DNA of 64,000 bases from Bradyrhizobium ontarionense (GCF_021088345.1 NZ_CP088156.1:4216001-4280000); one strand, 5' to 3'; numbered from the stretch's first letter, positions 35,798 to 47,010 are shown. Program-made: numbers and translations. The notes: generated by a model from the letters alone, not told the origin.

Positions 35798-35860
35798 CGG
35801 CACCACCAACATGGTGCGCATCGCCTATGTCGGGCCGTCCAGCGAGGCCAGCCTCTGAAC
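35798..35860 (+). repeat. Right 63-bp direct repeat (att-like)
   Basis: The second copy of the pyk 3' end. It ends 3 bases before the stop codon of the convergent membrane-protein gene, which looks like the original pyk neighbour. Between the copies lie 1,227 bp of unique, low-GC DNA holding only the TIR gene. Confidence 0.95.
35799..35858 (+). pseudogene. pyk: Orphaned 3' fragment of pyk
   Basis: This stretch still reads GTTNMVRIAYVGPSSEASL and stop in one frame, identical at protein level to the pyk C-terminus, but has no upstream gene. It is the displaced end of the original pyk or the element's own copy, depending on the direction of crossover. Confidence 0.85.
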
Positions 35861-35863
35861 CGG

Positions 35864-37489
35864 TCAGTCAGCGTTGCTGCGCGGCTTCAAACCTGCGGTC
35901 GAGGCTGCGGCCGCAGCAGAGGCGACCGGACAGGCCATGATGCCGATGCCATCCGCGCCTGGAATCCGCGCGCAGCCCCGTGAGTCATCGATTTTGAGGC
36001 CGTAGTCGGCGAGCACGTCGAGCCGCGGCGGATTGTCGGCCGGGCTCTTGGCGAAATACAGCGCCCAGACGCCGCCGGGAAGCGGATCGGCGAGGCCGTT
36101 GCGGACGCGACCGTCCAGCACACCGCCCGGGACGAGCGGAACGACGAGCTCCGACAACTGATAGACGCGCGAGCCTGCCGGCAGCGACGAGGTGATGTAG
36201 CCAAGCGGTTTCTGCAGCAGCAGGAAGGTTGCCGGTTGCTGCAAAGCTTGTTGCTGCAGAGCTTGCGCCAGCTGCGGCCGGTACGGATCGGACCACGGCC
36301 GGCGCATCCAGTCGGTCGGCTGCGACCACAGCGCGACGATGAGCGCGGCAATGACGGTGACGGCCTGCACGATCCGCGGCGGCGATCCGGCCGGCACCTC
36401 GCGCGTGCGCCAGGCGTCGATCAGGCGGATGAGCAGCAGCACGATCAGCGGCGCCGACAGCAATTCCAGCGGAATCAGGTAACGCTGGATCGAGAAGGCC
36501 AGCAGCCACAGGACATAGCTGACCCAGAAGAAGATCACGAGACGCCGGTCGCGCAGTGGCAGCACCTCGCGCCTCTGCCACAGGCCGGTGACGGCCAGCG
36601 CGACCAGCAGCACGATGACGACCGCGAAACGCGGATCGCGGAACGGCCATTCCGACGAGGGATGTCTGCCGATCGCCCAGTAGAACGGATAGGCGAGTGC
36701 ATCGAGCAGCCCCTGCGGCATGAAGCGCGTGTCGACGATCGAGACCAGCGGCGCCTCGGGCGAACGGAAGATCGTGTTGTAGAACGGAAACAGCGGACTG
36801 CCGTAGTCGCGCGCCATCTTCAGCGCCCACGGCGCGGCGGTCGCGATCACGCCGATCGCACTGCCCGAACCGAACGCGACGCTCGCGCGCAGAGGCTGCG
36901 CAACGAGCAGGAGCGAGACGCCGGCCCCGATCAGGAAAGTCGCGTTGGTGAGCTTCAATCCGGTGGCGGCGCCGATCAGCAGCCCCGCGACGAGGAGGCG
37001 GCGGCCGCGGTTGCCTTCGCCGCCGAACATCAGCGCGATGCCGACGAGGATCGGCATCGCAGTCAGGATGTCGGCGAAGCTGGTGCCGACCTCCGACAAT
37101 GCCATCGGACTGAGGGCTGCGATGACGATCACAGCGCTGAGCGCGAAAGCGTCGGCCGCACGCGCCAGCAGCACGCGCGCGACCCACCAGACCAGCGCGA
37201 GATTCAGACCGTGCAGCGCACCGAGAGCGATGCCCCACCAGGGTGCATCCAGCCCGTGGCGGGCCACGTAGGGCAGAAGATAGATCAGCGGATTGAGGAA
37301 GCTCTGGAAGCCGCCGGGCGCGACATCAATATCGAACCGGCCATGCACGAGCGCGAAGCCGGCATATTCGTGATAGTTCTGCCAGTCCCAGTTGATGTCC
37401 TCGCCGGCCAGATAGGCATAGAGGGCGCCGGCGGCCGCTGATCCGGCGATCACGAGCAGCATCGCCAGATGTTTGCGTGCGACGGACAT
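35864..37489 (-). CDS. Multi-membrane GT-C-type glycosyltransferase-like protein
   Basis: A protein of 541 residues with about ten to eleven transmembrane helices and a C-terminal soluble part. The first periplasmic loop has GEDINWDWQNYHEY, an acidic pattern placed like the catalytic Asp region of GT-C enzymes such as dolichol-phosphate-sugar-using transferases. No precise family can be named by eye. It ends only 3 bases from the pyk-derived right repeat and points toward it. Confidence 0.75.
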   Translation of the reverse strand: MSVARKHLAMLLVIAGSAAAGALYAYLAGEDINWDWQNYHEYAGFALVHGRFDIDVAPGGFQSFLNPLIYLLPYVARHGLDAPWWGIALGALHGLNLALVWWVARVLLARAADAFALSAVIVIAALSPMALSEVGTSFADILTAMPILVGIALMFGGEGNRGRRLLVAGLLIGAATGLKLTNATFLIGAGVSLLLVAQPLRASVAFGSGSAIGVIATAAPWALKMARDYGSPLFPFYNTIFRSPEAPLVSIVDTRFMPQGLLDALAYPFYWAIGRHPSSEWPFRDPRFAVVIVLLVALAVTGLWQRREVLPLRDRRLVIFFWVSYVLWLLAFSIQRYLIPLELLSAPLIVLLLIRLIDAWRTREVPAGSPPRIVQAVTVIAALIVALWSQPTDWMRRPWSDPYRPQLAQALQQQALQQPATFLLLQKPLGYITSSLPAGSRVYQLSELVVPLVPGGVLDGRVRNGLADPLPGGVWALYFAKSPADNPPRLDVLADYGLKIDDSRGCARIPGADGIGIMACPVASAAAAASTAGLKPRSNAD

Positions 37490-37614
37490 CGGTGAGGGAA
37501 ACGCCTGGGATCACGAACCGCGGCAGCCGTCCCGGCGCCGCACCCGACCATGGCGTCGACGGATGAATCCTTGCTTAAGCGCCGGTGTCCGCCGCTGCGC
37601 CAGTGCGCGTGGGC

Positions 37615-38292
37615 CTATGCGCCGACGAGGCTCTTGACCGGCAGCAACACCGCCTGCACGACGAGTCCGCGGGCGCGTGCATCCATCACGCCGACCGCGC
37701 GCAGCGCCAGCAAGGTGACCGCCTGGACTGTGTCGCGGAGCCTGGCGGGATCCTCGAGCGTGTCGGTCGCCAGCGGTCCGACGAGCGCCTCGTGCAGTGC
37801 GCCGAGCAGCGCGGTTGCCGCGAGCTGGGTGTCCTGCGCAGGCAGATGGCCCGCGCGCACGGCCGCATCGATTCGCGAGGCGATCTCGCCGACGATTTCG
37901 CGGCGGCTCGCGATCCGCGACGCGGTCACGTCGACATCGACCGGCTCGGCCAGGATGCCCCAGGCGAGCTTGCGCTGAGACAGGACATGAACGGCCACGG
38001 TGGAAACCGCCGCAGCGAGGGCCGAGGACGGCCCCGGCGCCGCGTCGGCAGCGCGCCTGACCGCGGTGAGCTCGTCGCGCGAGACTTCGGCGATCAGCTC
38101 CGAAATCAGATCGGCCTTGGAAGGGAAATAACGATAGACCGTCCCGGCCGCGACATTGGCCCGGATCGCAACCGGTGCAATCTGAACGGCGGACATGCCG
38201 CCCTCGGCGGCGGTTTCGCGCGCGGCGGCCAGGATCGCGCTACGCCGCGCGGCCAGCCGCTTCACGACCTGGTGGGTTCGCCGATAGACCAT
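37615..38292 (-). CDS. TetR-family transcriptional regulator
   Basis: A protein of 225 residues from the ATG at 38292. The N-terminal helix-turn-helix is clear: RRSAILAAARETAAEGG, then APVAIRANVAAGTVYRYFPSKADLISEL. The C-terminal ligand domain is alanine-rich and not assignable. Inverted repeats about 100 bp upstream (38391-38420) suit autoregulation. The ligand and targets are unknown; the neighbours are two membrane sugar-transferase-like genes. Confidence 0.88.
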   Translation of the reverse strand: MVYRRTHQVVKRLAARRSAILAAARETAAEGGMSAVQIAPVAIRANVAAGTVYRYFPSKADLISELIAEVSRDELTAVRRAADAAPGPSSALAAAVSTVAVHVLSQRKLAWGILAEPVDVDVTASRIASRREIVGEIASRIDAAVRAGHLPAQDTQLAATALLGALHEALVGPLATDTLEDPARLRDTVQAVTLLALRAVGVMDARARGLVVQAVLLPVKSLVGA

Positions 38293-38390
38293 GGCGTTTC
38301 TCGTCCCGGGCGCGCTCGTCCAGGACGGCACCCGGCGAACGCTGGTTCAGTGTTTTTGGAGGATCGACCTCGCAAAGTTCTAGGAAGAAC

Positions 38391-38420
38391 TGAACACTTG
38401 TTCACGCAATAACACAAGTG
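38391..38420. promoter_or_regulatory. Overlapping inverted repeats upstream of the TetR gene
   Basis: TGAACA-CT-TGTTCA (38391-38404) is an exact palindrome with 2-base spacer. A second inverted repeat, CACTTGT (38396-38402) and ACAAGTG (38414-38420), overlaps it. The region between the tetR start (38292) and the preceding gene end (38457) is where a TetR operator is expected. Confidence 0.6.
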
Positions 38421-38456
38421 GGAATCGTGGCTTGTCGCCGCGGCGAGCGTCGATCC

Positions 38457-39683
38457 TCAGGCCGCCGCGAGCGCCGCTTCGGAGGGCGCCGGCTGCCGCC
38501 GCCACCAGGATCCAGCCCGCGCCAGCACGAGTGCGGCCACAATCACATTGGCGGCAAGCCCTAGGGGAATGCCGGACAGCATGAACGTGACCTGGAGCGC
38601 CGCGATGCAGCCGAGCGCGGGCAGTTCGTAACGACGAAAGCCCTCGTTAAGGCCGATCCGGACCAGCCACGCCACGGCAATCGCCTGCACCATCATGTCG
38701 TACATGAACAGATAGGGCGTGGTCAGCAGCAGCCCGACCGCCAGCGCCGCGGCCTTCAGCGAATAGCGTACCGGGCTGCGCCACAGCGTCACCAGCACCA
38801 CCGCGACCGCAGCGGTCAGCACCCATTGGAAGGTCCAGCCGAGCGCTTCGGAGCCGCCGAAATAGCGCACCAGGGAGAACAGACTCTGCAGCTTCCACCA
38901 CGTGGCCTTGCCCTCGGTCAGGAACGCCTGCGAGAACCTCGGCAGCCAATGAAAGAAGGCGTGCCAGCTCTCGAAGCCGAAGGCGAGCCAGGACATCAGC
39001 GCCAGCACGATCGCGGTGAGGCTTGCGGAGACGAACGCCGTCCAGCGCTGGGTGGCGATCAGCAGAACCGGAAACAACAGGCCGTATTGCGGCTTGTAGG
39101 TCAGGAAGCCGAGACAGATGCCCGCCAGGACAGGCCGGACCGGCAACAAATACAGCGTGCCGCCGACGAGAGCCGCAGTGAGACATCCGTTCTGTCCGAC
39201 CAGGGCGTTCGAGAACAGGGCCGGAAAGCCGGCCGCGAGCAACAGGCCGAAGCCGCGGCCGACGATCGCGCGCATCACCAGCGCGTAGGGAATGAAGCTC
39301 GCATAGACCCAGCCGATGAAGGCGACCGCATAGGGAAACTGCGCCAGGAACGCCGCCACCAGCAGGAACGGCGGCGGATAGTGCCAGGCGAAGTAGCCGG
39401 GGAAATCCTGTCGCAACAGCTCGAGCTCGACCTGGCGCTGGACGTCCCAGTCCCAGGCCAGCGCCGGCTGGCCCTGCAGCGCGAGCTTGCCGGCGGCCCA
39501 GACATTGACGAAGTCGGTGGGAATGCCGAGCCCCTGTCCGTCCCAGATCCAGGCACCCGACCACAGGCCGGCGGGAAAGAAAGCGGCGTTGACACAGGCG
39601 AGCACAAAGCAGATCGCGAACAGGCTGCGCGGAACGGGATCGTGCTGCGGTGGAATTGCGGCGACAGAAGAAGTGTCAGCCAT
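38457..39683 (-). CDS. DUF2029 (GT87-like) polyprenyl-sugar mannosyltransferase-type membrane protein
   Basis: A 408-residue protein with about ten transmembrane helices. The start of the first long loop contains GIPTDFVNVWAAGKLALQGQPALAWDW and then FAWHYPPPFLL, which are the hallmarks of the DUF2029/GT87 alpha-mannosyltransferase-like family that uses polyprenyl-phosphate sugars. Acceptor unknown. It is upstream of the TetR gene on the same strand, with operator-like repeats between. Confidence 0.85.
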   Translation of the reverse strand: MADTSSVAAIPPQHDPVPRSLFAICFVLACVNAAFFPAGLWSGAWIWDGQGLGIPTDFVNVWAAGKLALQGQPALAWDWDVQRQVELELLRQDFPGYFAWHYPPPFLLVAAFLAQFPYAVAFIGWVYASFIPYALVMRAIVGRGFGLLLAAGFPALFSNALVGQNGCLTAALVGGTLYLLPVRPVLAGICLGFLTYKPQYGLLFPVLLIATQRWTAFVSASLTAIVLALMSWLAFGFESWHAFFHWLPRFSQAFLTEGKATWWKLQSLFSLVRYFGGSEALGWTFQWVLTAAVAVVLVTLWRSPVRYSLKAAALAVGLLLTTPYLFMYDMMVQAIAVAWLVRIGLNEGFRRYELPALGCIAALQVTFMLSGIPLGLAANVIVAALVLARAGSWWRRQPAPSEAALAAA

Positions 39684-39726
39684 ATGGACCTCGCGCCCCG
39701 CGCCTCGTTGCGGCGCCTTGCTAGTA

Positions 39727-39759
39727 AAGCCTTAAGGGTCAACCGCTTGAGGAAGGCTT
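39727..39759. repeat. Short inverted repeat between the DUF2029 and hydrolase genes
   Basis: AAGCCTT (39727-39733) and AAGGCTT (39753-39759) are inverted, 19 bases apart, and each is followed by a shared AAG. It lies in the divergent gap between the start of the DUF2029 gene (39683) and the start of the hydrolase (39871), so it could be a regulatory site. Evidence is weak. Confidence 0.35.
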
Positions 39760-39870
39760 AAGCGTGCGGCGCGCCGCCGGCGGGCTGATGCTCGCACCGA
39801 TTGTTTACGCACCGACTGCTATCGCTGGCGCCGAGCCCTAACCGGCCGAACGCCAACGCGAGAGTTTGTC

Positions 39871-41076
39871 ATGCCCCTTCCCCGTCTCATCCTAGCGCTG
39901 GCGCTCTGCCTGATCTGGCCGGCCGCGAGCCTGGCCCAGGACAAGGGGCCGGTGCGCGTCACCTCGGACGTCTCCTACGAGTATCTCGCGCGCTGGGACG
40001 TCGACCGGCTGAACAAGATCCTGACCGTCGACACGCCGAAATTCGCCGGCATCACGGTCACCTACACGGCAGCCCGCAACGCCGTCCGGCTCTATCGCAT
40101 CACCTATTCCTCCGTCGTCCCCGAGCGCGGCAACAAGCCGATCACCGCAACGGGGCTGCTCGCGGTCCCCGAGATCAGCGACACCACGCTGCCGATGATC
40201 TCCTATCAGCACGGCACGGTGTACGGAAAACAGGAGGTGCCGTCGTTTCCGGAGCAATCGCCGGAGACGCAGCTGATGATCGCGCAGTTCGCAGGCCAAG
40301 GCTATCTCGTGATCGGCGCCGACTATTTCGGCATGGGCCTCTCGACCGCGCCCGAAGGCTACATGGTCAAAGCCAGCCATCAGCAGGCCACCTACGACAT
40401 GCTGCGCGCGAGCCGCGCCGTGCTCGATCAGTTGAAGCTCGCGAGCTCCAGACTGGCGATCGCCGGCTGGTCGCAGGGCGGCTTCGTCACCATGGCCTAT
40501 CTCGAGAAGCTCGAAAGCGCGGGCGTGCCGGTCGCGGCGGCGGCGACGGCGAGCGCGCCGGTCGACGTGTTCGTCGCGCTGAACGGGTTCCTGAACTTTC
40601 CGCGCAGCAACGATGCCTCCTGGGTCAACTCGCTGTTCATCCTGTCGGCATTCTCGTTCGAGAACTATTACGGCGTACCGGGACTGGCGCGCTCAGTGAT
40701 CAGCGACGCCTACTACGATGTCGCCCGCAAGGCCTATGAGCGCGAGCCGTTCAACGTCGCCGACGTTCCGAGCGATCTGCACAAGCTGCTGAAGCCGGAC
40801 TATTTCGATGCGCAGTATTTCGCGACGTCGAGCTACGGACGCCTTGTCGCACAGACGCAGGCCTATCGCTGGATCATCAAGACGCCGGTGCGCAACTATT
40901 ACGGCGAAACCGACGAGGCGATCTCGACGGGTCTCGGCCGGCTGGCGATGACCTATCAACAGGCGATCGGCGCCGGCAACACTAAGGTCGAGGCGGTCTC
41001 GACCGGCCCCACGACGCATCGCGGCACGTTCGCGACCGCCGTCCCGCAATGGAAAGCCTGGTTCGACAAGCCGTAA
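39871..41076 (+). CDS. Secreted alpha/beta hydrolase (lipase-like)
   Basis: A protein of 401 residues with a signal peptide (LILALALCLIWPAASLAQ). The nucleophile elbow GWSQGG carries the catalytic Ser. An early HGT motif (SYQHGTVYGK) supplies the oxyanion region, and THRGTF near the end contains the likely His. It resembles secretory lipases and other bulky-ester hydrolases. It converges on the autotransporter gene with a 30-bp gap. Confidence 0.82.
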   Translation: MPLPRLILALALCLIWPAASLAQDKGPVRVTSDVSYEYLARWDVDRLNKILTVDTPKFAGITVTYTAARNAVRLYRITYSSVVPERGNKPITATGLLAVPEISDTTLPMISYQHGTVYGKQEVPSFPEQSPETQLMIAQFAGQGYLVIGADYFGMGLSTAPEGYMVKASHQQATYDMLRASRAVLDQLKLASSRLAIAGWSQGGFVTMAYLEKLESAGVPVAAAATASAPVDVFVALNGFLNFPRSNDASWVNSLFILSAFSFENYYGVPGLARSVISDAYYDVARKAYEREPFNVADVPSDLHKLLKPDYFDAQYFATSSYGRLVAQTQAYRWIIKTPVRNYYGETDEAISTGLGRLAMTYQQAIGAGNTKVEAVSTGPTTHRGTFATAVPQWKAWFDKP

Positions 41077-41106
41077 CGCGGTGCCCTCGCCTGCGGGCAG
41101 CCGCGA

Positions 41107-43632
41107 TCAGAAGGCGCGGCTGTAGCCGATCTGAAGCCCATAGGTCAGCGCGTTCTGGCTGGCGGCGTTGGCGCTGATCATGGCCGCCGACCCCGGCGCG
41201 AGTTCGAAGCGCAGACCGGCGTTGCCCTCGATCCAGTTTCGGCTCATGCGCGGCCCGAGCCCGGACAGGCCGCAGAACGCCGTGAGCGGCGCAGCGCCGT
41301 TGCAATCGGCGGCCAGCAGCGAGCCGCGCACCAGCGGGGCGTCGGTGTGGAGATTGCTCGCCCACGCCAGCCCGCCGAACACGGTGATCCTCTGCGTCAG
41401 CGAGCCGCGCAATTGGGTGCCGACCCGCAACGTCGTTGCCGCCGCGCTGAACGCCGAGATGACCGCCGGAAACGGCCCGCCGCTCTCGACGAAGCCGCCG
41501 ACGCGCGCATTGACATAGGACAGCTGCGCGAACGGCGTCACCGTCGCCTTCGCGCCGGGCACCGGGAGGGCCCAGCCGAGCCGCGCCATCGCGCCCGCGG
41601 AGCTGGCATGGGTCTGCCCCTGCGAGCCGGCCAGTGTCGTGCCGTTCAGATAGCCGCGGGTCAGGGTCAGGTCGGGATGGAGCGAGGCGACGGCCATCGC
41701 CAGGAACTGAAAGCCGGTCTCGGGACGATGCGCGAAATAGGCGCCGAAGGTGGCGCCCGGCGCGTCGAAGCGGCCGCCATAGCCGAGACCATTGCGCAAG
41801 CCCGCCACACCGATGCTGACGCCGATGGAGGTCGACGGCGTGAGCGAGCGCGCCAGGCCGAAGGTGCCGGCGAGCTCATTGCCGCTGGTGCCGTAGCTCG
41901 TATTGCCCGCCACGAGTCCATAGGCAAAGCCGCACCATCGCGACGCCTCGCCGCCTGCGGACCTGGTGCAGCGATAGTAGTCCGCAGCGGTGGCAAGCGC
42001 TCCCATCGCCGCATCCGTTGCCGCCACGCCTTGATTGGCAATGACGCCGATGCTCGCCAGCGACGCCTGCTGCTCTAGTACGCTGGTGATGCTGCCCGAT
42101 GTCGGCGGCGTCGATGACGAGGTCCGCTTCAGCTGGATCAGGAACAGGTCCTGCGTGCTGCCGGCATCGTTGCGGGTGCCATTGCCCAGGATCAGGATGT
42201 TCAACGACGAGCTGGTCGCAGACGCCGCGATGCCGGTCGCGTCCGTCAGCGTCACGTTGCTGGTGCCGACGCCGAGACTCGCGAGAATCGACGCCAGTGT
42301 CGCCCCCGACGACGACTGGCCGTCGGACGAGACGGACCAGTAGACCGCCTGCGAGCAGGAGCCGCTGCTACCCGCCGTGCAGCTGTACTCCACGCGGCCA
42401 ACGATGTTGCTTCCCGAGGCATCGACGGCGTTGGCGACAGCGCCCAAACGGCCGAGATTGTCGGCGTCGGTCGGGGCGACCGCGGCAAGCTGCAAGGTGG
42501 AATGCGTGGCCCAATTGTCGGTCGTGGTCCAGCGAACCGCCTCGAAGTTCGTGGCCGTATTGCCGAGCCAGCCGACGGCGACGCTCGCGCTAGCGACGCT
42601 ACCGTTGCCGGCATTCAGCGCACGCGCCTCGCCATAGGCATAGGTGGTCGACACGTTGTTCAGCGGCGTCATGCCGAGCTGGCTCATCGTGCCTGAGGCC
42701 AGCGTCCAGACGAACGGCTTGGGCTGCCAGATCGTCGCGTAGTCGCCGAACCCGCTCGTATCCGACAGCAGCAGGCCCGAGCCGCGCGCCAGATTGACGT
42801 CGTTGCTGAAGGCGCCGCGGGGAAACAGCCCGTACCAGCCGACGACCGTGCCGTTGTCGGCCACGGCCTTGCCGGAGCTTGCGGGCGAAATGACCGGGTC
42901 CGGCGTGGCGCCGAGCAGTTGCACCGCGTTGGTCGAGAGGTTCCACACGGCCGCCTGCATCGTGCTCGTGCCGGTCAGGAGCGCATTCGGCCAGCTGGCA
43001 TCGAACTGCAGCGCGCCGCTCCATCCGGTCGCATAGGCCGCGTTCGGACTGATGCCATAGGCCGCGCCATCCTTGTCGGCGCCATGCAGCGACAGCTGCG
43101 TCGGCGCTACGCCCGCGAAGGCGCCCGCGGTGGTGGCCCGCCAGATGTAGGGATAGATGTCGTAATCGTTCTGGGTGCCGTCGGCGCCCAGCACGACGCC
43201 CACCACGGTCTTGCCGGCGGCATCGACCCCGGTCGCAGCACCACTGACGAAACTGGTCAGGCGGTCCTTCGGCAAGCTGAGCTCGGTCACAGTCCCGGAG
43301 CCTAATCCGCCGACGGCCGTGTTGGGCGCCCAGACGATCGGCACCTCGATCGCATTCACAGCCATGTAGGGCGTCTCGCAGAGCTTGCCGGCGCTGCCGA
43401 CCGCGAGCCCCGACGCGCTCATTGCGCTGCCGTGGACATAGCGGCCGAAGCAGCCGCCGCCGCCCATGGCGTAGGTTGCCTCGCCGAAATAGCTCGACGT
43501 GAAAGGAGCCGACGCCGTCTCGAAAATGCCCTGCGCGGCAGCATCGCCGCCATCGAGCGAAGCCAGAGCTGCCAACAACACGACGGGAAATACGCGAGCC
43601 GGACGGCGCACCGCCCGTGAAATCGTCATCAT
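41107..43632 (-). CDS. Autotransporter (type Va) outer-membrane protein
   Basis: A protein of about 841 residues from an ATG at 43632 or 43629. A signal peptide (RVFPVVLLAALASLDGGDAAA) is followed by a Gly/Ser/Thr-rich passenger to about residue 560 containing repeated short motifs such as GTVVGWYG and AVGWLG. The C-terminal ~280 residues form the beta-barrel translocator, ending in an aromatic residue (LQIGYSRAF), as outer-membrane barrels do. Passenger function is unknown. Confidence 0.85.
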   Translation of the reverse strand: MMTISRAVRRPARVFPVVLLAALASLDGGDAAAQGIFETASAPFTSSYFGEATYAMGGGGCFGRYVHGSAMSASGLAVGSAGKLCETPYMAVNAIEVPIVWAPNTAVGGLGSGTVTELSLPKDRLTSFVSGAATGVDAAGKTVVGVVLGADGTQNDYDIYPYIWRATTAGAFAGVAPTQLSLHGADKDGAAYGISPNAAYATGWSGALQFDASWPNALLTGTSTMQAAVWNLSTNAVQLLGATPDPVISPASSGKAVADNGTVVGWYGLFPRGAFSNDVNLARGSGLLLSDTSGFGDYATIWQPKPFVWTLASGTMSQLGMTPLNNVSTTYAYGEARALNAGNGSVASASVAVGWLGNTATNFEAVRWTTTDNWATHSTLQLAAVAPTDADNLGRLGAVANAVDASGSNIVGRVEYSCTAGSSGSCSQAVYWSVSSDGQSSSGATLASILASLGVGTSNVTLTDATGIAASATSSSLNILILGNGTRNDAGSTQDLFLIQLKRTSSSTPPTSGSITSVLEQQASLASIGVIANQGVAATDAAMGALATAADYYRCTRSAGGEASRWCGFAYGLVAGNTSYGTSGNELAGTFGLARSLTPSTSIGVSIGVAGLRNGLGYGGRFDAPGATFGAYFAHRPETGFQFLAMAVASLHPDLTLTRGYLNGTTLAGSQGQTHASSAGAMARLGWALPVPGAKATVTPFAQLSYVNARVGGFVESGGPFPAVISAFSAAATTLRVGTQLRGSLTQRITVFGGLAWASNLHTDAPLVRGSLLAADCNGAAPLTAFCGLSGLGPRMSRNWIEGNAGLRFELAPGSAAMISANAASQNALTYGLQIGYSRAF

Positions 43633-43687
43633 CTGAATACCCAGCCTTTGGATATTCGTTAACAACGACAACGGGTTGCAGGCAACG

Positions 43688-43711
43688 AAAAGCCCGGCTG
43701 CGAACCGGGCC
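43688..43711 (-). terminator. Rho-independent terminator after ftsH
   Basis: On the minus strand the hairpin GCCCGG, loop, CCGGGC is followed by TTTTCG. It lies 65 bp past the ftsH stop and upstream of the autotransporter gene. Confidence 0.75.
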
Positions 43712-43776
43712 TGTCGTCTCAATCTCTTGATCTTCTATGTCAGGTCGACCTCATCGCGGCCGCCCCTGCAATCAGG

Positions 43777-45699
<1,923 letters not shown>

Positions 45700-45933
45700 C
45701 GATTTTCCTTCGTGGTCGCGCGGATCGCGGCCGTCTATCCTCGGACTCATCCCTGGGTAGCCACGAGGAATCCCCCGGTCAACCGCCACGTAATCTAGGT
45801 ACCACCCGCACCAATGCCAAGGGAACCAGACAGGACTATTTATCGCATCCTAGCCCGATTCCCGCTCAAAAAATGGCCGAGGAAAGCGCCGCCGACGCAG
45901 GTGGTTAAGGGTCCTCGACAGCGTTGCGCCGCA

Positions 45934-47010
45934 TCAAGTCCCGCGTCGCCGCCGAGGCGGTGCGGGCGCGATGCGGATCGCCTCTCTCGTCAGGCTTACC
46001 AGCGCACCAGCAAGCGTCTGTTTTAGCCGTCCCGGGCCGGCCATACCACCATCTGCGATCCCCGCAAGAGTCCGGTCCAGGCGATCGAGCAGCGCCTCCG
46101 CCTTGCCGAGTTCCACCGGCCCTTCCGTCCCAACGCGGTTGATGGCGCGCATCAGCAGCCTCAGCCTGATTTCCGCTGGGAGTGCGACAAAGGCGCGCGG
46201 CTCGAAGCTGTCTCCATCGTCAGCCGGATTGGCCGGTCCGCGGCTGGCTGCAAGCAGCGCGAGATATCGTTCGGCGCCGTCCGTCATCAGCTCGATGGCG
46301 GTATTGGCCCGTGCGAGCCGCGCGGCCAGCGTCGCCAGCGTCCGTGCATCGCCGCCTTCGGCGGCGAGAGCCGGCATCAGGACGCGCAGGCGGGGCCGGG
46401 TAAAGGTCGGATCGCGATTGGTCGGATCGTCAGCAAATGGGACGCCGGCGGACTGGAGCGTCGCAACCAGCCGGGCCTTGGGAATCTCCAGCAACGGACG
46501 GGCCAGCAGCAGCCCCTCGCGCCGGCTGACCGGCGCCATCGCCGCGAGCCCGACGATGCCGCTGCCGCGCAGGAGCCGCATCAAGACCGTCTCGGCCTGG
46601 TCGTCGCGGGTGTGAGCCGTGACCACGTGGCTGGCGCTGGCTTGGCGGGCCGCGCGTGCCAGCAGGCCGTATCTTGCCACACGTGCCGCCTCGGGAATTC
46701 CGGCTTCCGGCTTCTCATCCCGCCATCGCAAGGTCCGGTGCAGAACGTCGAGCCGGCGCGCGGTCTCTTTCACCAGCCGCGCCTCACGCGCGGAGTCGCG
46801 CCGCAAGCCGTGATCGACGGTGATGGCGACGAGACGGGGACCCATCGGACGTGCCCCCCGCCAGCGCGCCGCCAGCCACATCAGCGCCATCGAGTCCGGC
46901 CCGCCCGAGACGGCGAGCACGAGCGCGGCTTCATCCGCGAACGGCGCGAACAGGCGCTCCGCTTCGGCGGCGGAGACAGGCAGATCGTCCTCGGAGCGTC
47001 TGTTCGACAT
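45934..47010 (-). CDS. tilS: tRNA(Ile)-lysidine synthase
   Basis: A 358-residue N-type PP-ATPase that adds lysine to C34 of the CAU anticodon tRNA-Ile, so that it reads AUA. The P-loop SGGPDS is at 35-40, and HTRDDQAETVLMRLLRGSG is the family's second hallmark. Cytoplasmic. It lies between cpoB and ftsH on the same strand, the usual alphaproteobacterial order. Confidence 0.93.
   Translation of the reverse strand: MSNRRSEDDLPVSAAEAERLFAPFADEAALVLAVSGGPDSMALMWLAARWRGARPMGPRLVAITVDHGLRRDSAREARLVKETARRLDVLHRTLRWRDEKPEAGIPEAARVARYGLLARAARQASASHVVTAHTRDDQAETVLMRLLRGSGIVGLAAMAPVSRREGLLLARPLLEIPKARLVATLQSAGVPFADDPTNRDPTFTRPRLRVLMPALAAEGGDARTLATLAARLARANTAIELMTDGAERYLALLAASRGPANPADDGDSFEPRAFVALPAEIRLRLLMRAINRVGTEGPVELGKAEALLDRLDRTLAGIADGGMAGPGRLKQTLAGALVSLTREAIRIAPAPPRRRRGT

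Noticed and set aside
34641..35860. Insertion sequence or transposon as the carrier of the TIR gene
   Set aside because: No transposase frame and no terminal inverted repeats are visible; the flanks are 63-bp direct copies of pyk, much too long for a normal target duplication.
35707..35940. A 77-residue plus-strand frame through the right repeat
   Set aside because: It runs out of frame through the repeat and the 3' end of the convergent gene and has no family resemblance; it is a composition artefact.
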